A DNA stretch of 64,000 nt from positions 2,080,001 through 2,144,000 of the forward strand of contig NZ_LT629752.1 in assembly GCF_900105145.1 (NCBI RefSeq). Direction: 5' to 3'. Made by a program: the position numbers and the translations under genes. Of the stretch, positions 52,787 through 63,149 are shown piece by piece. Numbering within the stretch: the stretch's first letter is position 1; every line of letters starts with the position of its first letter. The notes under the pieces are model-generated. The model made no database searches and had not been told where the DNA came from. It saw nothing but the letters and a program-made list of their open reading frames with translations. This DNA is from Polaribacter sp. KT25b (GTDB taxonomy: Bacteria > Bacteroidota > Bacteroidia > Flavobacteriales > Flavobacteriaceae).

Positions 52787-55468
52787 TTGCAAACAAACCT
52801 ATCATACATTCTTTTATTTTGCAGCTTCTTTTTTATAAAGATAAGCTTTGCGCAAGATATTAAGACATCCAAAAAAACAGAAGTTCCTTTAATAAAAAAG
52901 GATACATCAATATTTAAGAAGAAAGATTCTTTATTTAATGTAAAAAAAGATAGCTTACTTTTAAAAAATATAGATACTATTTCTATGGATTCTTTAAAAC
53001 CTAAAGAAACTATAGAAGATATGATAACTCATATTGCAAAAGATTATACAATTCAAAATGCAAAAGAAAAAACGGTAACATTATATAATGAGGCAAATAT
53101 AACTTATACTGATATTGATTTAAAAGCCGGAATTATAGTTATCGATTACAAAAAAAACACGCTTTTTGCGAAAGGAATTAAAGATAGCACAGGCTATGTT
53201 CAAAGGCCAGTTTTTAAACAAGGTAATGAAGAATCAGAACAAGATTCTATGATTTATAATTTTAAAACTAAGCGTGCACTTATTTATGGTTTAAAAACCA
53301 AACAAGGAGAAATGTTTACTTATGGTGAAAAAACAAAACGTGTAAATGACTCAACAGTTTACATTAGAAATATACGTTTTACTACTTCGGATAAAAAAGT
53401 ACCAGATTATTATATTGCTACTGATAAAGCAAAATTAGTTCCTGGTAAAAAAATTATTGTTGGTGTAAGTAACTTGGTTTTAGCAGATGTACCAACACCT
53501 TTGTTTTTACCTTTTGCTTATTTCCCTATGACAGAAACTAGTGTTTCTGGTTTTTTAATTCCTTCTTTTGATACAGGAAGTAGTGATAGAGGAATTGGTT
53601 TTCAAAATGGTGGATATTATTTTGCCATGAGCGATTATGCAGATTTAACTGTTTTAGGTGATGTATATTCTAACGGAACTTGGGGTGCTAGAGTTACATC
53701 AAACTATAAAAAACGTTACAGATTTAATGGGACTTTTAGTTTTAATTATGAAAATATTATAACCGGAATTAGAGGTTTTGATGATTACAGTAAGGCTAAT
53801 AATTTTAATATTAGATGGTCTCATAATCAAGATGCAAAAGCAAGTCCTAATTCAAGATTTACAGCCTCTGTAAACTTAGGTAGTAGTAGTTTCTTTAAAG
53901 AATCTTTAAATCAATATAATGTTTCACAATCACAAAATAACACGTTTAATTCTTCTATAAATTACAGTAAAACTTTTGTTGACACACCATTTAACATGGC
54001 CATTACAGCTTCTCATCAACAAAACACAAATACAGAAAGTATTACAATGACTTTACCTTCTGTGTCATTAAATATGAACAGACTGTATCCGTTTGCAGGT
54101 AAAGATGGAATTAAAAAGACACCAATTCAAAAATTAGGTTTTAATTACAATATGTTAGGTCAATATTTAATTAATACTACAGATGATGAGTTTTTTACGA
54201 GTAAAATGTTTGAAACTGCCCGAGCGGGAATGCAGCATAAAACAAGCACAAATACAAACATTAAAGCATTTAAATACTTTACATTATCACCAAGTGCAAA
54301 TTATGAAGAAACTTGGCAGTTTGATTATATAAATAAAGAATATGATGTTACCGATAATGTTGTTGTAACAGATACTTTAAGAGGTTTTAAAACCTATAGA
54401 GAGTATAATATGGGAGTAAGTTTATCTACCAATATTTATGGAACTTTTAATTTTACAAAAGGAAGATTAAAGGCAATAAGACATACATTTAGACCTTCGA
54501 TATCTTATTCTTACAGACCAGATTTTAAAGATAAATATATTAAAGAAGTTCAGCAAAGTGCACTTGCAACAGATTTATTAGAATATACGGTTTTTGATCA
54601 AGGTATTTATGGTGCTCCTTCATCTGGATTAAGTAATTCTATTGGTATTTCCTTAAATAATGTTTTGGAGGCTAAAGTTGCGCCTAAAGACCCTGATAGT
54701 GATGAAGAAGATGAAAAAATTACGCTCTTAAATAATTTAAATTTTAGTTCATCTTATAATATTGCTGCGGATAGTTTACGTTGGTCTACAGTAAGTTTTT
54801 CTGCCGGAACACGTTTATTTAAAGATAAATTAGCTTTGAATTTTAATGGTTCTTTAGATCCTTATCAAGTTAATGATGATGGTGTAAGAATAGATAAATT
54901 TAATCCTAATATTTTTAGGTTAACAAATGCAAACCTAACAGCAAACTACTCTATTTCTAGTAAAGATCTTAGTAAAAACGAAAAAGACAATCCAAATGAC
55001 AATAAAAACGGAAATGGAGCAAATAACCCAACAGATACAATGGGTGCAAATATTGATCCAACAAATCCGCAAGGGAGAAGAGAAAATAGTCAGCAAAATA
55101 AAACTTCAAAAACCGAATTATATCAATCAACCATTCCTTGGTCAATTAATTTAGTTTATTCTGCCAATTACTCAAATAATGGAGTTGATCCAGGAAGTAT
55201 TGGAATACATACTTTAGGTTTTAGCGGAAATTTAGAATTATCTCCAAAATGGAAAGTTGGTTATTCTTCTGGTTATGATGTAAAAAATGGAGCATTTTCA
55301 TTTTCAAGATTTAATTTCACTAGAGATTTAGATAGCTGGCAATTTAATTTTAACTGGGTTCCTTTTGGTTCTGTTTCATCTTACACTTTCTTTATTGGTG
55401 TAAAATCTTCAACTTTATCAGATTTAAAATGGGATAAAAATAAGCCACCAGATAGAACTCTTTTTTAG
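52787..55468 (+). CDS. lptD: LPS-assembly outer-membrane protein LptD (OstA-like)
   Basis: The 893-aa protein has a signal peptide (about residues 1-22, ending SFAQ), an OstA-like N-terminal domain (about 70-250, with ANITYTDIDLKAGIIVIDYK) and a large beta barrel. It continues the LptA-LptC bridge and inserts LPS into the outer leaflet. The only suitable start is TTG at 52787, since no in-frame ATG precedes the signal peptide. A low-complexity Asn-rich insert (about 720-770, KDNPNDNKNGNGANNP) lies in an exposed loop. It is divergent from the amidase. Confidence 0.88.
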   Translation: MQTNLSYILLFCSFFFIKISFAQDIKTSKKTEVPLIKKDTSIFKKKDSLFNVKKDSLLLKNIDTISMDSLKPKETIEDMITHIAKDYTIQNAKEKTVTLYNEANITYTDIDLKAGIIVIDYKKNTLFAKGIKDSTGYVQRPVFKQGNEESEQDSMIYNFKTKRALIYGLKTKQGEMFTYGEKTKRVNDSTVYIRNIRFTTSDKKVPDYYIATDKAKLVPGKKIIVGVSNLVLADVPTPLFLPFAYFPMTETSVSGFLIPSFDTGSSDRGIGFQNGGYYFAMSDYADLTVLGDVYSNGTWGARVTSNYKKRYRFNGTFSFNYENIITGIRGFDDYSKANNFNIRWSHNQDAKASPNSRFTASVNLGSSSFFKESLNQYNVSQSQNNTFNSSINYSKTFVDTPFNMAITASHQQNTNTESITMTLPSVSLNMNRLYPFAGKDGIKKTPIQKLGFNYNMLGQYLINTTDDEFFTSKMFETARAGMQHKTSTNTNIKAFKYFTLSPSANYEETWQFDYINKEYDVTDNVVVTDTLRGFKTYREYNMGVSLSTNIYGTFNFTKGRLKAIRHTFRPSISYSYRPDFKDKYIKEVQQSALATDLLEYTVFDQGIYGAPSSGLSNSIGISLNNVLEAKVAPKDPDSDEEDEKITLLNNLNFSSSYNIAADSLRWSTVSFSAGTRLFKDKLALNFNGSLDPYQVNDDGVRIDKFNPNIFRLTNANLTANYSISSKDLSKNEKDNPNDNKNGNGANNPTDTMGANIDPTNPQGRRENSQQNKTSKTELYQSTIPWSINLVYSANYSNNGVDPGSIGIHTLGFSGNLELSPKWKVGYSSGYDVKNGAFSFSRFNFTRDLDSWQFNFNWVPFGSVSSYTFFIGVKSSTLSDLKWDKNKPPDRTLF

Positions 55469-55523
55469 CTGTTAGCAAAAATGAAAATAATTTAATTTTT
55501 AAAACTTTGAAACTTAAATAATA

Positions 55524-55904
55524 ATGAAAAAAATAATAACAACTACGAAAGCACCTGCTCCTATTGGTCCCTATAATCAAGCAATTTTAAGCGGAAATAC
55601 TTTATATACTTCTGGTCAAATTGCGATTAATCCAGAAACTGGTGAACTTGTTTTAGAATCTATTCAAGCAGAAACTACGCAAGTAATGAATAACATGAAA
55701 GAAGTTTTAGCTGCTGCAGACATGACTTTCGAAAATGTTATAAAAACATCTATTTTTATTTCTAATATGAATCAGTTTACTGAAATAAATAAAGTGTACG
55801 GTAGTTACTTTAATGAAGAAACTGCACCTGCAAGAGAAACTGTAGAAGTTGCAAATCTTCCAAAATTTGTGAATGTAGAAATTAGTATGATTGCTGTTAA
55901 ATAG
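55524..55904 (+). CDS. ridA: RidA-family enamine/imine deaminase
   Basis: The 126-aa protein matches RidA closely: APAPIGPYNQAILSGNTLYT, TSGQIAINPETGELV, NVIKTSIFISNMNQF and the catalytic Arg in APARETVEVANLP. It hydrolyses reactive 2-aminoacrylate and other enamines to protect PLP enzymes. It follows lptD by 55 bp. Its stop region overlaps the convergent mgsA gene by 8 bp. Confidence 0.95.
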   Translation: MKKIITTTKAPAPIGPYNQAILSGNTLYTSGQIAINPETGELVLESIQAETTQVMNNMKEVLAAADMTFENVIKTSIFISNMNQFTEINKVYGSYFNEETAPARETVEVANLPKFVNVEISMIAVK

Positions 55905-56259
55905 CTTTTATCAATAAATTTGCAGTTGCAGGATTAGTTGCTAAAGGAACATTGTGTACATCACAAATTCTAAGCAACATAATAATATCTGGTTCGTGAG
56001 GATGTTTAGCATGAGGATCTCTAAAAAATAAAACCATATTACATTTACCTTCTGCAACTCTAGCCGCAATTTGCGCATCACCACCAATTGGACCAGATAA
56101 AAATTTAGTTACTTTAAAACCTGCTTTTTCTGCTTTTGAACCTGTAGTTCCTGTAGAAACTAGTGTTATCTTTTTTTGAAGTAAAGCTTCTTTATTTTCA
56201 TTTAAAAACTGAACCATTTCTGCTTTCATTCCATCATGTGCAATTATAGCTATTTCCAT
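55897..56259 (-). CDS. mgsA: Methylglyoxal synthase
   Basis: The 120-aa protein has the MGS-like fold with the phosphate-binding TGTTGSK and GPIGGDAQIAARVAEGK, and the catalytic Asp in FFRDPHAKHPHEPD. It converts dihydroxyacetone phosphate to methylglyoxal. It lacks the longer tail of the E. coli enzyme, as many MgsA proteins do. It lies 87 bp downstream of gap, with a terminator in between. Confidence 0.93.
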   Translation of the reverse strand: MEIAIIAHDGMKAEMVQFLNENKEALLQKKITLVSTGTTGSKAEKAGFKVTKFLSGPIGGDAQIAARVAEGKCNMVLFFRDPHAKHPHEPDIIMLLRICDVHNVPLATNPATANLLIKAI

Positions 56260-56293
56260 AATCTAAATTTAATTTTTATAAAAATAACTAAAA

Positions 56294-56323
56294 AAACCTG
56301 AAAGTAATTAAACTTTCAGGTTT
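56294..56323 (-). terminator. Intrinsic terminator after gap
   Basis: AAACCTGAAAGT (56294-56305) and ACTTTCAGGTTT (56312-56323) form a perfect 12-bp stem with a 6-nt loop, followed on the minus strand by a run of U. It ends the pfkA-gap transcript. Confidence 0.9.
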
Positions 56324-56346
56324 ATATTTATATAAAAAAATACGTA

Positions 56347-57354
<1,008 letters not shown>

Positions 57355-57372
57355 TTAATTTAATTTTTTTTA

Positions 57373-58356
57373 TTATATAGACATTATGTCTGAAACTCTT
57401 ATTAATTCTTTATTGATTTTTGATTGTCCTTTTATAGCTCTTTCTAAAGGCGTTACAGTAATTCTATCGCTTATTAAACCTACCATTAAATTAGATTTTC
57501 CTTTTAATAAACTTTCTACTGCTTTCACACCCATTCTACTTGCTAAAACTCTATCAAAACAAGAAGGTGAACCACCTCTTTGCATGTGACCAAGAACAGA
57601 AACTCGAACATCATATTCTGGTAAATGCTCATTTACGTAGTCTTTTAATTCAAAGACATTTTTACCTGTTTTATCTCCTTCAGCAACAATTACGATACTA
57701 GAAGATTTACCCGTTTGCTTACTTCTATTTAGAGACTCTAACAAACGCTCTAAACCTAAATCTTCTTCAGGAATTAAAATTTCTTCTGCTCCTGCACCAA
57801 TACCAACGTTTAAAGCAATATGACCAACATCTCTACCCATTACTTCAATAAAAAACAATCTATTGTGTGATGATGCAGTATCTCTAATTTTATCAATTAC
57901 TTCTACTGCGTTATTTAAAGCTGTATCATAACCTAAAGTATGAGATGTACCAGCGATATCATTATCTATAGTTCCTGGAATTCCCATAACAGGGAAACCA
58001 AATTCTTGATTAAAAAGTAAAGCTCCTGTAAAACTACCATCTCCACCAATAACTACTAAAGCATCTATGTTTGCTTTTTTTAATTGATCGTATGCAGTTT
58101 GTCTTCCTTCTTTAGTTCTAAAACCCTTAGACCTTGCAGACTTTAAAAAAGTTCCACCTTTATTAATAATTCCTTTTACACTACGCGCATCTAGTTCAAT
58201 AAAATCACCTTCGATCATACCTTCATAACCTCTATAAATACCTGCACATTCAATTTTGTTAAAAGCACAAGTTCTTACTACAGCCCTAATTGCGGCGTTC
58301 ATTCCTGGAGAATCTCCTCCCGAAGTCATTACTCCTATTTTTTTGATTTTTTCCAT
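57373..58356 (-). CDS. pfkA: 6-Phosphofructokinase, ATP-dependent type
   Basis: The 327-aa protein has MTSGGDSPGMNAAIRAVVR at the ATP site, GGDGSFTGA, GIPGTIDNDIAGT with the catalytic Asp, and VMGRDVGHIAL at the substrate site. The second ATP-site residue is Gly in GGDGS, the pattern of ATP-using rather than PPi-using enzymes. It is the first gene of the pfkA-gap operon; 170 bp separate it from tamB. Confidence 0.95.
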   Translation of the reverse strand: MEKIKKIGVMTSGGDSPGMNAAIRAVVRTCAFNKIECAGIYRGYEGMIEGDFIELDARSVKGIINKGGTFLKSARSKGFRTKEGRQTAYDQLKKANIDALVVIGGDGSFTGALLFNQEFGFPVMGIPGTIDNDIAGTSHTLGYDTALNNAVEVIDKIRDTASSHNRLFFIEVMGRDVGHIALNVGIGAGAEEILIPEEDLGLERLLESLNRSKQTGKSSSIVIVAEGDKTGKNVFELKDYVNEHLPEYDVRVSVLGHMQRGGSPSCFDRVLASRMGVKAVESLLKGKSNLMVGLISDRITVTPLERAIKGQSKINKELIRVSDIMSI

Positions 58357-58527
58357 ATTTTAATGATACAAATTTACTGCTTTTTAATGGTTTAAAATAA
58401 AATAATTACGAAATCGTTTTAGAGTAAAACCCTTATTTTTAAAAGGAAAATTAACTCTTTTTCTTGAAAACGTTTTCGGTTTTTCACTTCTTTAAATTTT
58501 AAAAAATAATATCTAAATTTCAATTCA

Positions 58528-61500
58528 TTAATTCCCTTCAAAGTTAATAAATTCAGTCTTTTTTATTTTTAAAGTATCTTTTTTTATTATCTTTTTACTT
58601 TCTTTTTTTAATTTTTTATTTAAACGTGATCTTGAAAATAAATTTGACAATGTATTAAAATTTACTTGATACGACAATCCTACTCCTTGTGTATAGCCTT
58701 CTTCTTCTGTAGAATATTGAATTTCGTTTTGACGATTAAAAATAGTACCTCTTAAATTACCTTGTTTATTTAATAAAATTTCTACTTTTACTTCGCCAAT
58801 AACACTAGATTCTGATTGTGTACCAACAGGAACACCAACTTTACCGTTAATAATTACCCTATCACTTACTTGTGTACTTACAGATAAATCTACTTGATTA
58901 TCTATATTTAACGCTTCTATATCATTACCACTATCTCCTTGTTGATAATCTACACCTAATTGAAACTTACTATCGGGACTGTTTAATAAACTAGAAAAAG
59001 CTGCCGAAATTGCACTTGTAGCTGTATTTGTAAGTGTGTTATTTACATCAAAATTTGCTTTATCAGGGTTTCTAAATGTACCAAATGCTAATAAAGAGAT
59101 AAATTGTGTTGTTTTTTCATTAATATTATTATCGTTTAAAACAAACTCTAACTCACTTGCAATTGTTGGATCTACATTTGTTAATTGAATGTCTAATTCT
59201 TGCTTAGAACTAAATAATCCTCCTGTAATTCTAGTTACTAAATCTATTTCTTCTTTTCTACTAGAACTAAAATTTTCTAATAAAACTGCAGGATTTGCTT
59301 TTGCTTTATAAATAGCAGTAACATCTAAATTTGCATCATAAGGGCTTCCGCTCCAAGAAACTGTACCTCCTTTTTGAATTAAAAAAGGCTTACTAATAAA
59401 ACCTCCGTATTTAAAATCATACACACCATTATCAATAGTATAATCTCCAAACATATCAAATTTACCTCGAGTATTAATTCTAATTTGAAGATTTCCAGCA
59501 CCTCTTCCTGTTAATTGACTTCCAGAAGTTTCATCAATAACAACTTGTGCTTCGGCATCTTTTGTAACTTCAATATCGATATTTAAAGACAATCCTTTAA
59601 TAGCTTCTTGCGCTAATTTTCTTTGCCTATCTTCTAACTTTGTTTCATCAGATTTAAAATGAATTAACTTAAAATTATCTACTGTTACAATGTCTTTTAA
59701 CGGAACAACAAATTTAGTTCCTGCTTTCGTTTTTGCATTTACTTCAATTGTAAGTTGATCTGTTAAACCATAAATAATTGCATTTCCATCCATAAAAGCA
59801 GTTCCATAATAAACAGCTTCTTCTGTATTTTTAGTGTCTAAAACTACCAAATTTCTGGTATCTATTTCTAAATCTAAAAACCATTTATCAAAATTTTGAT
59901 GAGAAATATTACCTAATAATTTTCCTCTGGTTTTATATTTTGTATCTAACAACTTAATATCATCCAAAATAAATGATTGTTGCAATAATGAAATGGTTGA
60001 TTCACCTTCAAAATCATAATCAACATTTAAATAAGGAATTCTTAAACCTGCATTTTTAAGGTATAAAGTTCCGTCCATATCTGGATTTCCTAAAAAGCCA
60101 GATAAATAAAAATTACCAGAAATACTACCTCTTAAAGATGATATTACATCTTGCCCTAAAGGACTAAAAGCATCTAAAACATAATCTTCTAAAAAGACCT
60201 CTAGATCTATAATTGGTCTTAAATTAGAAAAATCTACAGAACCAATTGCTGCAATACTTTTTACTTTTTCATTATCAATTGATAAATCTACATTGTATTT
60301 TTTGTAAGAATTATCTCCTTTAATATTTATGGCTAAATCTCCTTGTTTAAACTTATTAACTTGAAAATCTTTAATAACAAGTACGGCTTCTGGGCTATAT
60401 ACATTCCCTTTTTGCACAAAATCTAAATTACCAGAAACTCTACCTTTTAGAGATAAACTATCTATTTCTGGCATAAAACTTTGTAATTTAACTTTTGTAA
60501 AATCAGCTAATAAAACTTTTTCAGAATCTCCACTTAAATTTCCATTAAAGTTAATTTTTTGAGATCCAGAAACCAATTCAAACTGACTAAAATTAAATTC
60601 ATCATTTTTTAAATCGAAGGTAATTTTATCTGTATTGGTTTCATTAGGGTTAATATCCCAAGCTGTATCTTTAAAAACAAAAGTTGATTTTTCGAAACCA
60701 AGTACAGATTTTGATGCTTCATTTATAGTATAGTAAAAATCTAAATTAAAATTTTCATTTTTATTAACACCTCCATTAAATTCTGATTTAAAAAAAAGTG
60801 TATCATTTTGAGTTAAATTCAATAAGTTTAACTTGGAAATATTGTAATATTTAGTATTAACTTCGGATGCTGTAATATGAGAATTGTATAACGGATTTTG
60901 GTTATCTGTACGCAATAAAATATCTTTTAATTCGTTACCATACGCATCAATTCTTAGTGATGAAAGCGTAAGTTTTAATAAATTTTTAGTAGACTCTATT
61001 TTCCCTTTAATTTTGGTATTATCATCAATAGAAATTTCTGGAAAGAACACATTTACAATTTGATTATAAACAGTAAAATTGAAATCTAAAAACTGATTAG
61101 GCGTTACTTTATAAGGTTTGTAATTGGTGTAAATACTACCCAACGCATTTTGGGCAACTTTAGAAACTTCAGAAAAAATAAATTTACCTGTTAAATAACC
61201 ATTTGCAATATCTTTAGATTCTACATCAATTCTTTTAATACTATCTTTTACAGAAGATAAAACTTTAAACTCTTCGAAACGAAATTCTTGTTTTTGATTG
61301 GTATAAAAAACATCTTTAAAAATTGCTTCTCCAACAATATCATCAAAAGTATTTCCTTCAATATCAAGCTCTATAATTCCTTTTAATAAAGCGATACTAT
61401 CTCTTACAAATAGGTTGGTTTTTTTTAAATTTAAATAGGCAATATTTGTCTTAAAATCAAACTTTCTAACTTCGGATGACAAATCTGCCAAACCATTAAA

Positions 61501-62937
61501 ATTCATTTTAAAATTTTCATCAGATATCGTAATATCACCATCAAATTTATTATTTTGATATTGCCCATTGGCTACTATATTTTTATACGGATATCCCTTA
61601 AATTCAATTTTAGAAACAGAACCATTAAAAGCAGTATTAATATTATCTAACTTAAAGCCACTACCTTTTACTTTACCTTTTAAAGAAACTGTACCAAATA
61701 AAGGATCATTAAAAAAAGTACCAATATTAAATTCATTTAACTGAATTACCCCCTCATAACCAGCATAATCTATATTATCAATATTGGTAATTTGCAAATC
61801 GGAAATTGCAGAACCTATTTGAGAATTAACGTCAATTTCTGCCTGTATTTGATCTGGAGTTACCCTAACATACCCCTTTAAAGCAAACTCGCCCAATTTA
61901 TGAAATTCTGAAGGTAAATTATTTCCTAAAACGTTTGGCAAAATATTTTTTAACTCCTGATATGTAGCTGTTAAATTCTTTAAATTTCCTTCAAAAACAA
62001 AACCTCTTTCTTGACTTACAGTATTTACAAAAGTTAAATCTCCTATAACTTTTATACCTTCTCTAGAGTAAAGTTTTAAATTTTTTAAGTCAAAAATATT
62101 AATAGTTCCATCAAAATTTCCACTAAAATCTAGAATGTCATTTCCGCTTAATTCATTATAAAAATTCTTAACATCTTGAATTGCAACTTTACTTTCATTA
62201 AATTTTGCTTTAATTTTTACCTTATCATTAAAGTTTACTAAATCTTTTCGATCGTAATTAAAATCAATATCAGCTTTAATACTTGTATTTTTAGTTTCTA
62301 AAGTAGTTTTTCTAAAATGCATTGCAGTTCTAGAATAAGAAAAATCTGTTGTTAAATTACTTACTTCTAAACCATTTTTATCAACAAAATATAAACCTCT
62401 AATATTTGATGAAAAATCTGGACCAACTATAGATAATTTTTGTAGATTTCCACCAACATTTTTAACGGCATAACTTATAGAATCTAAATTATTGGCATTA
62501 ATTAATGTAAAATTTAAATCATTTACATATACATTAGATGTTCTTAAAATAAACGGATTTAGAGAATCTGATGGTTTACCGCTATCAAAAGCATCAATAA
62601 AAATAGACATATTATCACTTTCTTCTCCTTTGTAGGTTTTCATAATAAAATCTACACCATCTAAAGAAACATTTTTTAAATTAACCTCATTATCTAAAAT
62701 TCTTTTAGCATTTAAAATTGATGTAGTTACATTTTTAGCAAAAATTAAAGTGTCTTTATGATGATCTCTAATTTGAACGCCTTTTAATTTTACACTTCCT
62801 AAAAGAGAAAAATCGACTTTTTCAATACTTAAGTTCGTACCAAAATCTTCGTTAATTGTATTTGTTACATAACTACCTAATTTAGTTTGCAAAGCAGGTA
62901 TAGAAAGCAACATACTTATCAACAGTAAAAAGAGCAC
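58528..62937 (-). CDS. tamB: TamB-like translocation/assembly module protein
   Basis: The protein has about 1469 residues, an N-terminal membrane helix (about residues 1-18), a very long repetitive beta-groove region, and a C-terminal DUF490/TamB domain ending in GVGLSYQVNFN. It bridges inner and outer membranes, in outer-membrane protein or lipid transport. The open frame has no ATG start: the first allowed codon is GTG at 62937. The frame remains open upstream to about 63018 with a basic stretch TIKKVGKKIVKWFG that would suit the usual cytoplasmic N terminus, so the true start may be upstream at a non-standard codon. Confidence 0.88.
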   Translation of the reverse strand: MLFLLLISMLLSIPALQTKLGSYVTNTINEDFGTNLSIEKVDFSLLGSVKLKGVQIRDHHKDTLIFAKNVTTSILNAKRILDNEVNLKNVSLDGVDFIMKTYKGEESDNMSIFIDAFDSGKPSDSLNPFILRTSNVYVNDLNFTLINANNLDSISYAVKNVGGNLQKLSIVGPDFSSNIRGLYFVDKNGLEVSNLTTDFSYSRTAMHFRKTTLETKNTSIKADIDFNYDRKDLVNFNDKVKIKAKFNESKVAIQDVKNFYNELSGNDILDFSGNFDGTINIFDLKNLKLYSREGIKVIGDLTFVNTVSQERGFVFEGNLKNLTATYQELKNILPNVLGNNLPSEFHKLGEFALKGYVRVTPDQIQAEIDVNSQIGSAISDLQITNIDNIDYAGYEGVIQLNEFNIGTFFNDPLFGTVSLKGKVKGSGFKLDNINTAFNGSVSKIEFKGYPYKNIVANGQYQNNKFDGDITISDENFKMNFNGLADLSSEVRKFDFKTNIAYLNLKKTNLFVRDSIALLKGIIELDIEGNTFDDIVGEAIFKDVFYTNQKQEFRFEEFKVLSSVKDSIKRIDVESKDIANGYLTGKFIFSEVSKVAQNALGSIYTNYKPYKVTPNQFLDFNFTVYNQIVNVFFPEISIDDNTKIKGKIESTKNLLKLTLSSLRIDAYGNELKDILLRTDNQNPLYNSHITASEVNTKYYNISKLNLLNLTQNDTLFFKSEFNGGVNKNENFNLDFYYTINEASKSVLGFEKSTFVFKDTAWDINPNETNTDKITFDLKNDEFNFSQFELVSGSQKINFNGNLSGDSEKVLLADFTKVKLQSFMPEIDSLSLKGRVSGNLDFVQKGNVYSPEAVLVIKDFQVNKFKQGDLAINIKGDNSYKKYNVDLSIDNEKVKSIAAIGSVDFSNLRPIIDLEVFLEDYVLDAFSPLGQDVISSLRGSISGNFYLSGFLGNPDMDGTLYLKNAGLRIPYLNVDYDFEGESTISLLQQSFILDDIKLLDTKYKTRGKLLGNISHQNFDKWFLDLEIDTRNLVVLDTKNTEEAVYYGTAFMDGNAIIYGLTDQLTIEVNAKTKAGTKFVVPLKDIVTVDNFKLIHFKSDETKLEDRQRKLAQEAIKGLSLNIDIEVTKDAEAQVVIDETSGSQLTGRGAGNLQIRINTRGKFDMFGDYTIDNGVYDFKYGGFISKPFLIQKGGTVSWSGSPYDANLDVTAIYKAKANPAVLLENFSSSRKEEIDLVTRITGGLFSSKQELDIQLTNVDPTIASELEFVLNDNNINEKTTQFISLLAFGTFRNPDKANFDVNNTLTNTATSAISAAFSSLLNSPDSKFQLGVDYQQGDSGNDIEALNIDNQVDLSVSTQVSDRVIINGKVGVPVGTQSESSVIGEVKVEILLNKQGNLRGTIFNRQNEIQYSTEEEGYTQGVGLSYQVNFNTLSNLFSRSRLNKKLKKESKKIIKKDTLKIKKTEFINFEGN

Positions 62938-63058
62938 AAAGTACCCAAACCATTTTACTATTTTTTTTCCTACTTTTTTGATGGTATTTGTATTTAAAGT
63001 TGCTATAAAGCCTTGTTAATTTTAATCAAAAATGTTGCCATTCATTACAAAGAACGTG

Positions 63059-63066
63059 CAAATTTA
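63059..63066 (-). promoter_or_regulatory. -7 element candidate of tamB
   Basis: On the minus strand TAAATTTG (63066-63059) matches TAnnTTTG. No TTTG at the -33 position was found. It would give a leader of at least 115 nt to the GTG at 62937. Confidence 0.45.
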
Positions 63067-63120
63067 GCAAAGAATTAAATATCTATTCTTAAAAAAATAA
63101 GGCATCCTTAAAATTATCCT

Positions 63121-63128
63121 TAATTTTG
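63121..63128 (+). promoter_or_regulatory. -7 element candidate of tsaD
   Basis: TAATTTTG at 63121-63128 matches TAnnTTTG and lies 21 bp before the tsaD ATG at 63150. No TTTG at the -33 position was seen. Confidence 0.45.
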
Positions 63129-63149
63129 CTAAAATTTAACTTTCTTTTA

